This document shows, in pieces, positions 16,880 through 25,325 of a stretch of 64,000 bases of DNA; position 1 is the first letter of the stretch; each line of letters begins with the position of its first letter. The stretch spans positions 248,001-312,000 of the forward strand of contig FPAN01000004.1 of the NCBI GenBank assembly GCA_900116395.1. The letters run 5' to 3'. The notes below the pieces were generated by a model. The model was given only the letters and a program-made list of their open reading frames with translations. It had not been told where the DNA came from and did not search any database. The position numbers and the translations under genes were made by a program. The DNA is from Lachnospiraceae bacterium XBD2001 (GTDB taxonomy: Bacteria > Bacillota > Clostridia > Lachnospirales > Lachnospiraceae).

Positions 16880-18004
16880 TCACATATATTTTCTCAGTCG
16901 TTCCTCTACACACTCATTCACTTGAGATGCTACTCTCCTGGCTGTTGCTCCTTGGATTCCAATCTCTTTAGCCACAGCCAGTAAGTCTGCCATCCCTGGA
17001 TTCACCCCATTTCCATTCACCGTCGTCGCATGCTCTCCACCAATAGAGTAAGAATAAGTAAGATCATATGCCGGAGATAATACCCAACGTTGTTCTTCCT
17101 CCTTATATAAGAAGGTAAAGTTCTTGGAATGATCATCCCGGTTATGCGCAAATACGTTAAAACACATACGGCGGAACAGTTTCTCACATTCTTCCATAGA
17201 ATTCGTCAGTTGAAGTGTAAGCCTCATCAAAAGATGATAGTCCATATTAGGTATGCGATGCGATGTTTCGAGAAGCCCCGCAGCCGTCACCATATGAATC
17301 CGACCGTTCTCTTCATCCGACAAGCGGTCAAATCGCTTGGTTCCGAAGTAACCCTCGCAGCGCTCCGACGGAAATAATCGCACCGGCATCATCTCTATTC
17401 CGCATTCCTTAGCACACATTGCATAGTCATATTCCTCTGCGCCAATGTTCTCATAATCCTCTGAAGATGGGAACTTTATAATCCAATCCTCTCCATCCAC
17501 CTTGGTCAGGATCTTCGGGCGCGCACCACCGGAGGAGCCGCCCTTTTCAAACAGGTAATCTAGATTTCCGTTATAGTCTTCGTGAAGTATCTGTGCACAT
17601 TCTGCTGCAATCTCATCCAATGAGCGTTCTTGTGATTTCTGTCCGAGTTCCACAGATGGCCGGTAAGTTAAAGCTCCCATGCCAGAATCTCCAACAATTG
17701 CCAGACGTTCCAGATTTCCATATTGTTTCGGATTCATTCCATTCTTAAGCATCAATCGATCCGTAAGCAAACGTCCCCAGCCATCCGGAAGACTATCTGA
17801 AAACACCCCAAATAATCCCTCTAACGGATCAATCTTTGGAATAAACACCTTCTTTTCCAACGGAAGTGAAAAAGGGCTGATAGGAAATCCATCAGCCAGC
17901 CAAGCATCACTATATTCAAATGCAGCCAGACATCGCTCATACAACGCCATGGTTCCTACCAATCGTTCGCGGTAGAACACATCTAACTTATTTATTCTGT
18001 CCAC
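16880..18004 (-). CDS. hipA: HipA-family serine/threonine kinase (toxin)
   Basis: A full-length HipA-type kinase of 374 residues. The N-terminal domain (residues 1-~100) contains YRERLVGTMAL and FGVFSDSLPDGWGRLL. The kinase core shows the GGSSGGARPK loop, WIIKFP with the ATP-binding Lys, AHNRDDHSKNF with the catalytic Asp, and the metal-binding Asp in PAYDLTYSYS. HipA phosphorylates aminoacyl-tRNA synthetase GltX in E. coli; the target here is unknown. It starts with GTG behind AGGAGGTAATTC and overlaps the upstream hipB by 17 bp, so it is a coupled antitoxin-toxin pair. Confidence 0.88.
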   Translation of the reverse strand: MDRINKLDVFYRERLVGTMALYERCLAAFEYSDAWLADGFPISPFSLPLEKKVFIPKIDPLEGLFGVFSDSLPDGWGRLLTDRLMLKNGMNPKQYGNLERLAIVGDSGMGALTYRPSVELGQKSQERSLDEIAAECAQILHEDYNGNLDYLFEKGGSSGGARPKILTKVDGEDWIIKFPSSEDYENIGAEEYDYAMCAKECGIEMMPVRLFPSERCEGYFGTKRFDRLSDEENGRIHMVTAAGLLETSHRIPNMDYHLLMRLTLQLTNSMEECEKLFRRMCFNVFAHNRDDHSKNFTFLYKEEEQRWVLSPAYDLTYSYSIGGEHATTVNGNGVNPGMADLLAVAKEIGIQGATARRVASQVNECVEERLRKYM

Positions 18005-18269
18005 GAATTACCTCCTCTATTGATGCGAAAGGCACCTGGGTGAATAATTCATCAAGTTCATTATCCACTTCTAGGGCAATAGCAAGCTTTGTAAAGGACA
18101 ACAGTGATATTTCACCCGTCTGCTCAAATCTTCGCAGCGAACCAAGTGTTACACCAGATCGTTTTGCTAGTTCTTCTTGTGATATCTTTCTACGCTTACG
18201 CAACTGTGCTAATCGATTTGCCAAATCTCTATTAATTTCATTACATGTTTTTTGATATAGATTAATCAT
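17988..18269 (-). CDS. hipB: HipB-like Xre-family antitoxin/repressor
   Basis: A 93-residue DNA-binding protein with a Cro/C1 helix-turn-helix at about residues 18-72 (LAQLRKRRKISQEELAKRSGVTLGSLRRFEQTGEISLLSF). It should bind the CTAATATATTAG operators directly upstream and neutralise the HipA kinase. The start ATG at 18267-18269 follows the proximal operator immediately and has no Shine-Dalgarno at proper spacing. The predicted promoter would give an almost leaderless mRNA. Confidence 0.85.
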   Translation of the reverse strand: MINLYQKTCNEINRDLANRLAQLRKRRKISQEELAKRSGVTLGSLRRFEQTGEISLLSFTKLAIALEVDNELDELFTQVPFASIEEVIRGQNK

Positions 18270-18325
18270 ACTAATATATTAGCAATTTTCCTTGTTTTTA
18301 TCAATAATTACTAATATATTAGTAG
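18270..18325 (-). promoter_or_regulatory. hipB promoter with two identical operators
   Basis: The palindrome CTAATATATTAG occurs at 18271-18282 and 18311-18322, 40 bp apart, close to four helical turns. On the minus strand TTGATA (18299-18304), 17 bp and TAATAT (18276-18281) form a sigma-A promoter. The -10 lies inside the proximal operator and ends 6 bp before the hipB ATG. The distal operator covers the stop codon of the upstream kinase gene. Confidence 0.7.
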
Positions 18326-19170
18326 TTAGTCAAACATATACTCATACTTCCTGCTCTGCTGACCACGGTTTCTGTCACACGTTTCGCAATTCGTTCATCC
18401 ACCTCTGGATACTTCTCAAAGAATTGCTCCACTTTCCTTCGTATCCCAGTCGCACTCCATGGGAACTTCAAGTGATATCCATACAATTCCTGAGCTGCAT
18501 CCAACTGGACATCGAAATCCCGGTCAAAAGGCTTGCTGTGGATTCGCCCTCGGCAAGCTTCATAGTCCAAATCCAGCGGGAAGTCCTCTCTTGTATCCGC
18601 AAAGAGGGATAATCCCATATCGTAGTATGGACAATAATCATATTCATCCGTCTTGGCATTCCACAGAACTGCAATATTATTCAAATGCCGGTCTTCATTC
18701 AGGAAAAGTGCATCCATTTCCAGCATCAATGTCAGATATGCACCAAAATCTTCTAATCCTGTAGAGCGCACTACAAAGTCCACCAGATGTTTGATGCGCT
18801 GCTTCGTATCCCGTATCTGCGCCAACATCTCTGAAGCACTCTGTCCGGTATGTGCACGATACAAGCGCTCCAGTGGGATAAGTTGCCATCCTTCCCGACG
18901 GAAATCACGACTTCGACATCCCTGCAGTTGTTTTCCATCTACCAGAAGTTCTACCGGTTCATACCGAGTGACGGGCGCCAAAAGCGGTTGTTCCATTTCT
19001 ACCGTCATTTCCATCAAGAGTTCCGAGCACAACGCCTCTGCAATTCCTTCATACCCAAATTGGTTTGCCTTATACCAGTATCCATCCTGATACCATTTTT
19101 TCTGATTCCCCTTGGATGTGAATTCCGCTCCTGTTCGTATTAATTCACTATGGATTCGAATCTGCCTCAT
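18319..19170 (-). CDS. Second HipA/CtkA-like kinase lacking the HipA N-terminal domain
   Basis: The 283-residue protein has the catalytic half of a HipA-type kinase: LNEDRHLNNIAVLWN with the catalytic Asp and Asn, then YYDMGLSLF with the metal-binding Asp, and an N lobe with KWYQDGYWYKANQFGYEGIAEAL that supplies the Lys and Glu. It lacks the ~100-residue N-terminal domain of HipA, as in the Helicobacter CtkA type. It overlaps the upstream helix-turn-helix gene by 4 bp (ATGA). Together they look like a second regulator-kinase pair. The substrate is unknown. Confidence 0.7.
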   Translation of the reverse strand: MRQIRIHSELIRTGAEFTSKGNQKKWYQDGYWYKANQFGYEGIAEALCSELLMEMTVEMEQPLLAPVTRYEPVELLVDGKQLQGCRSRDFRREGWQLIPLERLYRAHTGQSASEMLAQIRDTKQRIKHLVDFVVRSTGLEDFGAYLTLMLEMDALFLNEDRHLNNIAVLWNAKTDEYDYCPYYDMGLSLFADTREDFPLDLDYEACRGRIHSKPFDRDFDVQLDAAQELYGYHLKFPWSATGIRRKVEQFFEKYPEVDERIAKRVTETVVSRAGSMSICLTNY

Positions 19171-19748
19171 CGCGCTTCACCTCCATAGTAATAGAATTTC
19201 AGATGCATATCATCGCCAAGAATCCGCCCGCCGGTCTTCTCGCAGATGCTTAGCGGATCATAGTGGTCCAGTTCCATTTTCTCTAACGTTGCGCGCAAAT
19301 CATCCCGTCCTCGAGGAAGGCAACGTTCCTCCAGGAATCCCATAAAATCCTCCCAAGTCGGCTTCTTAATCATTCCAAAAGCTCGCAACAGCACCTGATC
19401 CGTATAATTATGGATATAGACCTTCTTCTCCCGGAAATTCACAAAGATGGCAGTAGTCACCGTCTCTTTGTACAGATAATCAATTCGCAGATTACACTTC
19501 GCAATCTCATCAACATCGAACATCTCATTCAGTTTCTTCCAATAAGAAAAAAGGCGAACACGCTGACGATCTTCATCCAATTGTTCTGTCTGAACCGTCA
19601 GGTATCCGCTCATGGTCTGGCGCGACACACCAAATTGCACCGCCAGGTCCGTAATGCTTGTACCCTGCCCGTGCAATTCTCTTGCCTTCTGTAATTGTTC
19701 ATCTGTTAAGGCCTTCTTCCGGCCCGCCCCACGTACATTCTTTGCCAT
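19167..19748 (-). CDS. Resolvase-type helix-turn-helix protein paired with the CtkA-like kinase
   Basis: Residues 1-50 form a helix-turn-helix like the C-terminal domain of serine resolvases (GRKKALTDEQLQKARELHGQGTSITDLAVQFGVSRQTMSGYL). The remaining 140 residues are unfamiliar (FSYWKKLNEMFDVDEIAKCN, MIKKPTWEDFMGFLEERCLP). There is no recombinase catalytic domain. The start at 19748 (MAKNVRG) was chosen for its AGGTGA site; a TTG further upstream is less likely. It is translationally coupled to the kinase gene downstream and is probably its cognate antitoxin or regulator. Confidence 0.65.
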   Translation of the reverse strand: MAKNVRGAGRKKALTDEQLQKARELHGQGTSITDLAVQFGVSRQTMSGYLTVQTEQLDEDRQRVRLFSYWKKLNEMFDVDEIAKCNLRIDYLYKETVTTAIFVNFREKKVYIHNYTDQVLLRAFGMIKKPTWEDFMGFLEERCLPRGRDDLRATLEKMELDHYDPLSICEKTGGRILGDDMHLKFYYYGGEAR

Positions 19749-19806
19749 GGCAATCACCTGCTTTCTTATGCTTACCATAGCATCCGTTTTTTTATCCGTC
19801 AAGTTA

Positions 19807-20976
19807 TTAATTTCTTGACAGGACTTCCATCATCTCCGCCATGCGTACATCATAGTTATGAAGCTTCTGCACCAGGTCATGTCCGTTCTTAGCAATGCGC
19901 TGCCGCTCAGTATCGTGTTCTAGGTAGAATCCCACCTTCTCGATCATGTCATCTCTACTATAGAAAGAGACCAGATGCTCCCCTTCCTTGAAAAAGCGCG
20001 GGGTCTCCGCCTGGAAGTTCGACAGTAGGAAGCCGCCGCATCCCAGCACGTCCCACATGCGAAGAGGTATGCCGCTCTTAATATTCGGAATGGTAAAATT
20101 CAGATTCACCTTGGTGTTATGGAAGACCTGTGGCATCTCCGTCCAATATTCCACACCACCGCGATACTGCACCAACGGTAGCATAGAAGTGTCGCTATTA
20201 GAGTAGAGGCTAACCGCATAACGTTTTGACAATTCCTGCAATGCGCGAATCCGCTGAATCTGTGCCACCTTAAAGCCCAGGGTTGTGGTAGAGAAAATCA
20301 ATCCCAAGTCAGAGAAAGACTTCTCCGAGGATTTCTCCAATTCATAATGCTCGCTTAATTCTTCTAAGATATCCGGTGTCAGGGACGGTTCTAAAATGTT
20401 GCTTCCATAGAGGTCACTCTGCACCTCCATAATTCCATCGAAGTATCCCCGGAGATACTCTGTCAGCTGCCCTTCCATCCGGTCATAAGAATTCCGCTCA
20501 TAGAGGCTTCCCACGAAGGCCACCTCATTGGCGTAGGCTTCCTGGCGGCCATACTCTGCTAGCATGGCATCGATGCGATCCGTATCCACAGCCAGCGGGA
20601 GGTAGTAGATATGTTTTACACCCATGGCTTGGAATTCTCTTAGGTTCGTCTCATCGAAGGTAAATATCCGATTCGTATCATAGAATACCGACTCATGATA
20701 CATACTAATCAGCGGATTATCGCAGGTCCAGGATACATAGCGGATGCCCACCTCATGACACACTTCCGCTATCAAGGCAAAATAATTCACTGTGAAGACA
20801 AACTCATAAGCCTGTGCACGGAGTTCCTCCCGCAGCTGCTTAGCAAAAGCTTCATCCACATCATAATTCTCCAGATGCTGCCACAGCTCCGTAATCTCAT
20901 ACCCCATCTTCTCGAAGGTTTTCTTGATATCCAAATAGTTATACGCCCGCCAGCGATACATTAAAATCTTCTTCAT
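19807..20976 (-). CDS. CgeB-like (DUF3880 plus GT1) glycosyltransferase
   Basis: The 389-residue protein has a DUF3880-like N-terminal half (MKKILMYRWRAYNYLDIKKTFEKMGYEI, VSWTCDNPLISMYHESVFYD, LPLAVDTDRI) and a GT-B C-terminal half of the Glyco_trans_1_2 type (VEYWTEMPQVFHNTKVNLNFTIPNIKSGIPLRMWDVLGCGGFLLSNFQAETPRFF). Such proteins glycosylate spore or flagellar structures. It is a good candidate for elongating the flagellin glycan. Start ATG at 20976. It lies between the HipA cassette and an intergenic repeat array. Confidence 0.8.
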   Translation of the reverse strand: MKKILMYRWRAYNYLDIKKTFEKMGYEITELWQHLENYDVDEAFAKQLREELRAQAYEFVFTVNYFALIAEVCHEVGIRYVSWTCDNPLISMYHESVFYDTNRIFTFDETNLREFQAMGVKHIYYLPLAVDTDRIDAMLAEYGRQEAYANEVAFVGSLYERNSYDRMEGQLTEYLRGYFDGIMEVQSDLYGSNILEPSLTPDILEELSEHYELEKSSEKSFSDLGLIFSTTTLGFKVAQIQRIRALQELSKRYAVSLYSNSDTSMLPLVQYRGGVEYWTEMPQVFHNTKVNLNFTIPNIKSGIPLRMWDVLGCGGFLLSNFQAETPRFFKEGEHLVSFYSRDDMIEKVGFYLEHDTERQRIAKNGHDLVQKLHNYDVRMAEMMEVLSRN

Positions 20977-21007
20977 TTCCCGCTCCTCTTATTCCACTCC
21001 CGCCTCC

Positions 21008-21336
21008 GGCGGAGAATTTGTCTTTTTTCACGAATTCCTCTGCCGATTTTTCAGGTTTCTATATCTTCAAATTATCTCGCGGCAGAGGAATCTTATGATT
21101 TCTTCCATCCCTATGCCTTTTTCTTCTTATATAGTAAGAATAACATTTCATCAGGCATAGGGAATCTCTTTTTTTCGAATTCCCTATGCTTTTTTCTTCT
21201 CATACCCGCCAAATACGCCCTTTTCCGGCAGAGGGATTCTTCAAATCTTCCAATCCCTCTGCCGCCAGCTCCCGCCCAAGCGCCCAAACTCCCGTTCTAG
21301 GCATAGGAAATCCCCAAATCCCCCATTCCCTCTGCC
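21008..21336. repeat. Array A: five 37-bp palindromes at exact 73-bp period
   Basis: Units begin at 21008, 21081, 21154, 21227 and 21300. Each is 37 bp: a left arm like GGCAKAGGGATT, a variable 12-13-nt centre, and a right arm like AATCCCTMTGCC. The 36-bp spacers all differ. Left arms alternate GGCAG and GGCAT types and the first unit is more diverged (GGCGGAGAATT). It lies in the divergent gap between the CgeB-like gene and the FliD-like gene. Conserved arms and exact unit spacing with unrelated loops and spacers suggest selection on structure and spacing, or old tandem duplication. Confidence 0.85.
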
Positions 21337-21507
21337 GCCAGCCCACATTCTGCCTCATCCGTCGTCTAATTGTCTACTCTATTTGGCGGATTTTCGGCAT
21401 TTTGTCCTACATCTTGTTGATGACAATTGCATTTAATCATGATATGATAATTATGAATAAATGGATTTATCTGCCCTAAATCATGGAAGAAAGGAGGGTT
21501 GGTCTTT

Positions 21508-22815
21508 ATGGCTGTTATTAATAATGCCAGTGTTTACGATTATTATCTGAACACCTATGCCGGTGATTCCGGGAATAATCGTTCGAATCGTTTCGATTCC
21601 CACAAGAAAAGTGAATTACGCGACGTCTACGGCCGTATTCTGAAGGCCAACCGTCAATCACCGCTCTACAAGCTCAATGTAGATCCGGAGTCCATGACTA
21701 GGTTTGCGATTGATTTGAAGGAGAACGCCCGCCGCATGCAGAACGTGGTATCTGCATTGTCCACCGAAGGTGACGATATCGAGTCCATCTTCTACAAGAA
21801 GGTTGCGGTATCTTCCAACCCGGATGCAGTCGGTGTTGAGTATGTGGGCGACAAGGATTCCAATGAGAATCCGGCCTTCGACTTAGGCGTTGAACGTCTT
21901 GCAACCCCACAGGTGAATACCGGTAACTTCCTGGTATCCACGGGACATGATTTTGAGGAAGGTTCCTACACCTTCGATCTCGACATCGGTGGCAAGGCTT
22001 TCGAGTTCCAGTACAACGTTATGTACGGCGACAACAACTACGATGTACAGCAGCGCATCAGCCGGTTGATTAATTCTTCCGACTTGGCACTGACCAGCCG
22101 GGTTCTTCTGAACAATGGCAACCACACCAGTGCCCTGCAGATTACATCCAAGCACACCGGACTGGCAGATGACGAGGAATTCTTATTCCGCATCACCTCC
22201 GGTTCCAACTGGAAAGAGATGAATATCTTAGGTATCAACGAAGTGACGGAGCCTGCGCAGAGTTCCAAGTTCCAACTGAATGATACGGAGCACTCCTCTC
22301 TCTCCAATACCTTTACCATCAACCAGGCCTTCGAGATTAACCTGAAGAAGACTACACCGGCCAACGCACCGGCGCACATCGGCTTCAAAGCCAATACCGA
22401 AGCCATTGCGGATTCCGTAGAAGAGTTGATTACTTCCTTCAATGGATTCGTAGCCGTAGGCCAGAAGTATGAGAACGACAACGGCCGCAACCAGCTATTA
22501 AACGAACTCCACGGCTTGGCCCGCTCCTTCGGCGACGAGCTGGCGGAAGTCGGTATCGGTTTGAACGGTGACGGTACCATGTTCTTAGACAGAGAGCACA
22601 TCGCAGAATCCGTAACCGGCGAGAATGCCAAGGCAGCCTTCGGTATCCTAAATAAGTTCAAGGATGCTCTGGAGCGTGAAGCCCAGAAGACTTCTGTGAA
22701 TCCAATGAACTACGTGGACAAGGTTACCGTCGAATACAAGCATCCGACCAAGACCTTCACCGCACCATACGCCACCAGCGTATACTCCGGTTTGTTAGTA
22801 AACCAAGCATTATAA
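21508..22815 (+). CDS. FliD-like flagellar protein (second capping-type protein)
   Basis: The 435-residue protein begins MAVINNASVYDYYLNTY. Its middle and end resemble the FliD family: SYTFDLDIGGKAFEFQYNV with an embedded repeat fold, DSVEELITSFNGFVAVGQKY, LARSFGDELAEVGIGLNGDGTMFLDREH, and a helical C terminus. It is not the main FliD, which is encoded at 23812-25314. The start at 21508 follows AAGGAGGG; a TTG three codons upstream is less likely. It is alone on the plus strand with a strong terminator and a sigma-A-like rather than sigma-28 promoter region. It may be an alternative cap or a filament or surface accessory. Confidence 0.6.
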   Translation: MAVINNASVYDYYLNTYAGDSGNNRSNRFDSHKKSELRDVYGRILKANRQSPLYKLNVDPESMTRFAIDLKENARRMQNVVSALSTEGDDIESIFYKKVAVSSNPDAVGVEYVGDKDSNENPAFDLGVERLATPQVNTGNFLVSTGHDFEEGSYTFDLDIGGKAFEFQYNVMYGDNNYDVQQRISRLINSSDLALTSRVLLNNGNHTSALQITSKHTGLADDEEFLFRITSGSNWKEMNILGINEVTEPAQSSKFQLNDTEHSSLSNTFTINQAFEINLKKTTPANAPAHIGFKANTEAIADSVEELITSFNGFVAVGQKYENDNGRNQLLNELHGLARSFGDELAEVGIGLNGDGTMFLDREHIAESVTGENAKAAFGILNKFKDALEREAQKTSVNPMNYVDKVTVEYKHPTKTFTAPYATSVYSGLLVNQAL

Positions 22816-22861
22816 AAGCCAGACACTTCCCATTTCGAAGCATCTGGCTTTTATTTTTTTG
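22814..22861 (+). terminator. Terminator of the FliD-like gene
   Basis: AAAAGCCAGA pairs with TCTGGCTTTT and is followed by TATTTTTTT on the plus strand. Confidence 0.85.
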
Positions 22862-22863
22862 CC

Positions 22864-22900
22864 ATAAAAAAGCGTAGCAATCAAAATGACTGCTACGCTT
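22864..22900 (-). terminator. Terminator of the flaG-fliD-fliS-fliT-like operon
   Basis: AAGCGTAGCA pairs with TGCTACGCTT and is followed by TTTTTATGG on the minus strand. It faces the terminator of the converging FliD-like gene. Confidence 0.85.
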
Positions 22901-22904
22901 CCTA

Positions 22905-23381
22905 TTACTTACTCTTGTCCATGAACTGGGGCTGATATACACTATCGCCGCGCATGCTCTGGTAATAATTATTCACGGCCTTCTGGCTCTTACGCACCTT
23001 CTGAACCTGCTTGCGCACATATGCGAATTTCTCTCTGGCAAGCTTCTCGTTCTCTTTCTCCTGAGCCTGGACTGCAGTGCTAAGATCCGTAATCTGTCGA
23101 ATCAATTCCTGCATCCGCTGGATTTCTTCCTTGTAGGTCTCCTTATTCGCCTGGAGCTCGTCCTCCACTCGGGCGAACAGCGTCTCAAATCCATCATCCA
23201 GCTTCACAATCTGGTCCACAAGAGATGCCTTGTAATCCAAGGTTGCTTCGAACTCGTCCACATCGGAATTGTTATCTTCCAATACCTGTCGCTGTTTCCG
23301 GTTCTCTGCCTGAATATGTTCCAGAATCTCAACCTTCTTCTCAAGGCTCTCGCGCAAGATTAATACATAGTTATCTGTCAT
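22905..23381 (-). CDS. FliT/FlgN-like flagellar export chaperone
   Basis: A 158-residue, fully helical, charged protein with heptad patterns over residues 10-130 (LRESLEKKVEILEHIQAENRKQRQVLEDN, VKLDDGFETLFARVEDELQANKE). No catalytic motif is visible. It follows fliS by 17 bp as the last gene of the flaG-fliD-fliS operon, the usual position of FliT, the FliD chaperone. The assignment rests on position and helical character more than on sequence. Confidence 0.7.
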   Translation of the reverse strand: MTDNYVLILRESLEKKVEILEHIQAENRKQRQVLEDNNSDVDEFEATLDYKASLVDQIVKLDDGFETLFARVEDELQANKETYKEEIQRMQELIRQITDLSTAVQAQEKENEKLAREKFAYVRKQVQKVRKSQKAVNNYYQSMRGDSVYQPQFMDKSK

Positions 23382-23398
23382 GGTTCCCCCTTGACTGC

Positions 23399-23800
23399 TT
23401 AACTAACCTTCGTTCCGTTCCCTGCGTTCTGTTCCATTACCTGTTTCCAGGTGTCACGCATGGTACGAAGATGCTTTAAGACTTCTTCCAAGATTTCTTT
23501 GTCGCTGGAGATGTTGGCTTCCAACAATCTCTGTCTGATATAAGTATACACCTTGTTAAAGTCCTTGGATACTTCGTATTTGTCGTTCAAAGTCAGCTGG
23601 AACTCTTCGATGATGCGATCTGCCTTCACGATATTCTCGCACTTTTTCTTGTTGTCTTCGTTCTCAATGCCGACAATTGCAATATTTACGAACTTGATAG
23701 CGCCCTCATAGAGCATCAAGGTTAACTCTGCCGGGGAGGCGGTCATAATTCTGCTATTATTGTACTGCGCATAAGCATTTTTTGGTGATATCATATCCAT
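23399..23800 (-). CDS. fliS: Flagellin export chaperone FliS
   Basis: A FliS protein of about 133 residues: NAYAQYNNSRIMTASPAELTLMLYEGAIKFVNIAI, KADRIIEEFQLTLN and YTYIRQRLLEANISSDKEILEEVLKHLRTMRDTWKQVM are all diagnostic. It binds the C-terminal helices of flagellin in the cytoplasm and delivers it to the export gate. In Bacillus it also influences FliW availability. The true start may be the second Met (MISPKNAYAQYN, 23794), which has better spacing from the AAAGGGG site. It lies 11 bp after fliD. Confidence 0.95.
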   Translation of the reverse strand: MDMISPKNAYAQYNNSRIMTASPAELTLMLYEGAIKFVNIAIVGIENEDNKKKCENIVKADRIIEEFQLTLNDKYEVSKDFNKVYTYIRQRLLEANISSDKEILEEVLKHLRTMRDTWKQVMEQNAGNGTKVS

Positions 23801-23811
23801 CGACCCCTTTC

Positions 23812-25314
23812 TTATTGTCCAATCATTCCGGTAAGAGCACTACTGCTGCTGTTCAGCTGTGCCAGTGCTTTCTCCATTGCAGTAAACTGCTTGAAGTAAC
23901 GGTCTTCCATGTCGTGGAGCTTCTCGTCCCACTTCTTGATCTGCTTGGTGTAATCGCTGTACTCGGAAGCCATTTCCTTGTCGTTGTATACCTTGTAAGC
24001 ACTACTCATATTCGTAGACTTCATCTTGGCATCCAACTCGGTGTAGAGGTTCTGGGTCAGCTGTGAGAAAAAGCTTGCTACCTTATCCGGATCCTCGTTC
24101 AACGCCTTCATCAGCTTATCTGTCTTGGAGGAGGAATCTTCATCATCTGCATCACCGGCAATGTGATAAGCATACTGCTCATTCTCCTTGGCATTCAAAA
24201 ATCCAAGGGTCTGAATACCGAAGGTTCCAAGGCTGACATTCTCATCGCCTACGGAAAATGACTTCTGCATTGCAACAGTCATGGTATTGATGATGGTTCC
24301 AAGGGTCGTATCTCTACGGAGGATGGAATCCTTAATTTTCTTCTCCCACTTCTCTACCTGGGTATCGGACATGGCGTCCTTCTCCTCTTCGGACAGAGGC
24401 TCGTAACCCTTGGCAGATTCTGCGTTGTACAAGCTCTGTAATTCATTAATGACAGAGTTGTAGTTGGAGAAAAATTCCTTAATCTTATCGTATAATCCCT
24501 GGGTGTCGTTCTGAACATTGATGTTAATGGCACCTTCGGTCTTGTTCAGCGCCTGGATATTAATACCGTTAATGGAAAAAGATCCGGTGTTGCTGGTGTA
24601 TTCCACATCATTCAGCTTGATCTTCGCATCTTGTCCGCCAATCTTCTTGGCAGATGCTGCGTCCAATCCAAGCTTTGCTAACAGTGTAGCATCACCACCA
24701 AGGGTAAAATCACCTGCTGCACCACTCTCTTTTGCATTCAAATAGAGTCTCTGCTGTGCAGAGTCGAAGCTGGCCTTCACACCTTTCTCGCTTAACTTCC
24801 CGGTTAATTCGGACAAGGTCATATCCTTGGTAACCTCAATCTCTTCGGTCTTGGCATTCTCACCACTGCCGATGGTAATACTAATCGTAGCGGTCTCACC
24901 GGTAAATCCAAGCTCAGATAACTTGGTATCGGAAGTCAACTTCGGAGCTTCCTCGCCTTCAGCAGCAACGGTTTTTAAAATACCACCGGTCATAAATCCG
25001 GTCTGTGCTACCTGGGTAATCTCCAGCTTCTGAGATCCGGTAAATGCATCGTTGCTGGCACTGATTGTTGCCTTGGTTGCATCGGAAATAGAAGCCTTCT
25101 TCAGATTGTAAGACTTCTCATAACGGAAATTGTCCAGGCTGGTATACAGACTGTAAATCTTCGCATTGGCGTCCTTCCATGCATCCTGCTTCCAGGACAG
25201 CTTGGTCTGAGACTTTTCAATTTTGGTTTTTTTCACGGAATAGGATGATACAAGAGCCGATACAATCGCCTCTGTATCGAGACCGGAATTTAATCCTGAT
25301 ACACGAATAGCCAT
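23812..25314 (-). CDS. fliD: Flagellar hook-associated protein 2 (filament cap) FliD
   Basis: Standard FliD of 500 residues. The N terminus is RVSGLNSGLDTEAIVSALVSSYSVKKTKIEKSQ; the centre has the FliD repeat segments (GSQKLEITQVAQTG, FSINGINIQALN); the C terminus has KIKEFFSNYNSVINELQSLYNAESAKGYEPLSEEEKDAMSDTQVEKWE and the helical tail DEKLHDMEDRYFKQFTAMEKALAQLNSSSS. It forms the cap that folds flagellin at the filament tip. It belongs to the flaG-fliD-fliS operon with an 11-bp gap on each side. Confidence 0.96.
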   Translation of the reverse strand: MAIRVSGLNSGLDTEAIVSALVSSYSVKKTKIEKSQTKLSWKQDAWKDANAKIYSLYTSLDNFRYEKSYNLKKASISDATKATISASNDAFTGSQKLEITQVAQTGFMTGGILKTVAAEGEEAPKLTSDTKLSELGFTGETATISITIGSGENAKTEEIEVTKDMTLSELTGKLSEKGVKASFDSAQQRLYLNAKESGAAGDFTLGGDATLLAKLGLDAASAKKIGGQDAKIKLNDVEYTSNTGSFSINGINIQALNKTEGAININVQNDTQGLYDKIKEFFSNYNSVINELQSLYNAESAKGYEPLSEEEKDAMSDTQVEKWEKKIKDSILRRDTTLGTIINTMTVAMQKSFSVGDENVSLGTFGIQTLGFLNAKENEQYAYHIAGDADDEDSSSKTDKLMKALNEDPDKVASFFSQLTQNLYTELDAKMKSTNMSSAYKVYNDKEMASEYSDYTKQIKKWDEKLHDMEDRYFKQFTAMEKALAQLNSSSSALTGMIGQ

Positions 25315-25325
25315 ATTGCTACCTC

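Noticed and set aside
21186-21479. Open reading frame of 97 codons on the plus strand
   Set aside because: It covers the 73-bp array and the promoter region of the FliD-like gene, with low-complexity translation and no start signal.
20977-21507. Mobile element with transposase in the array regions
   Set aside because: No transposase, recombinase or reverse transcriptase reading frame was found in any of the three islands, so mobility is only a hypothesis for the repeats.
22038-22661. Open reading frame of 207 codons antisense to the FliD-like gene
   Set aside because: It lies fully inside the FliD-like gene, has no ribosome site and reads as a shadow of the coding strand.
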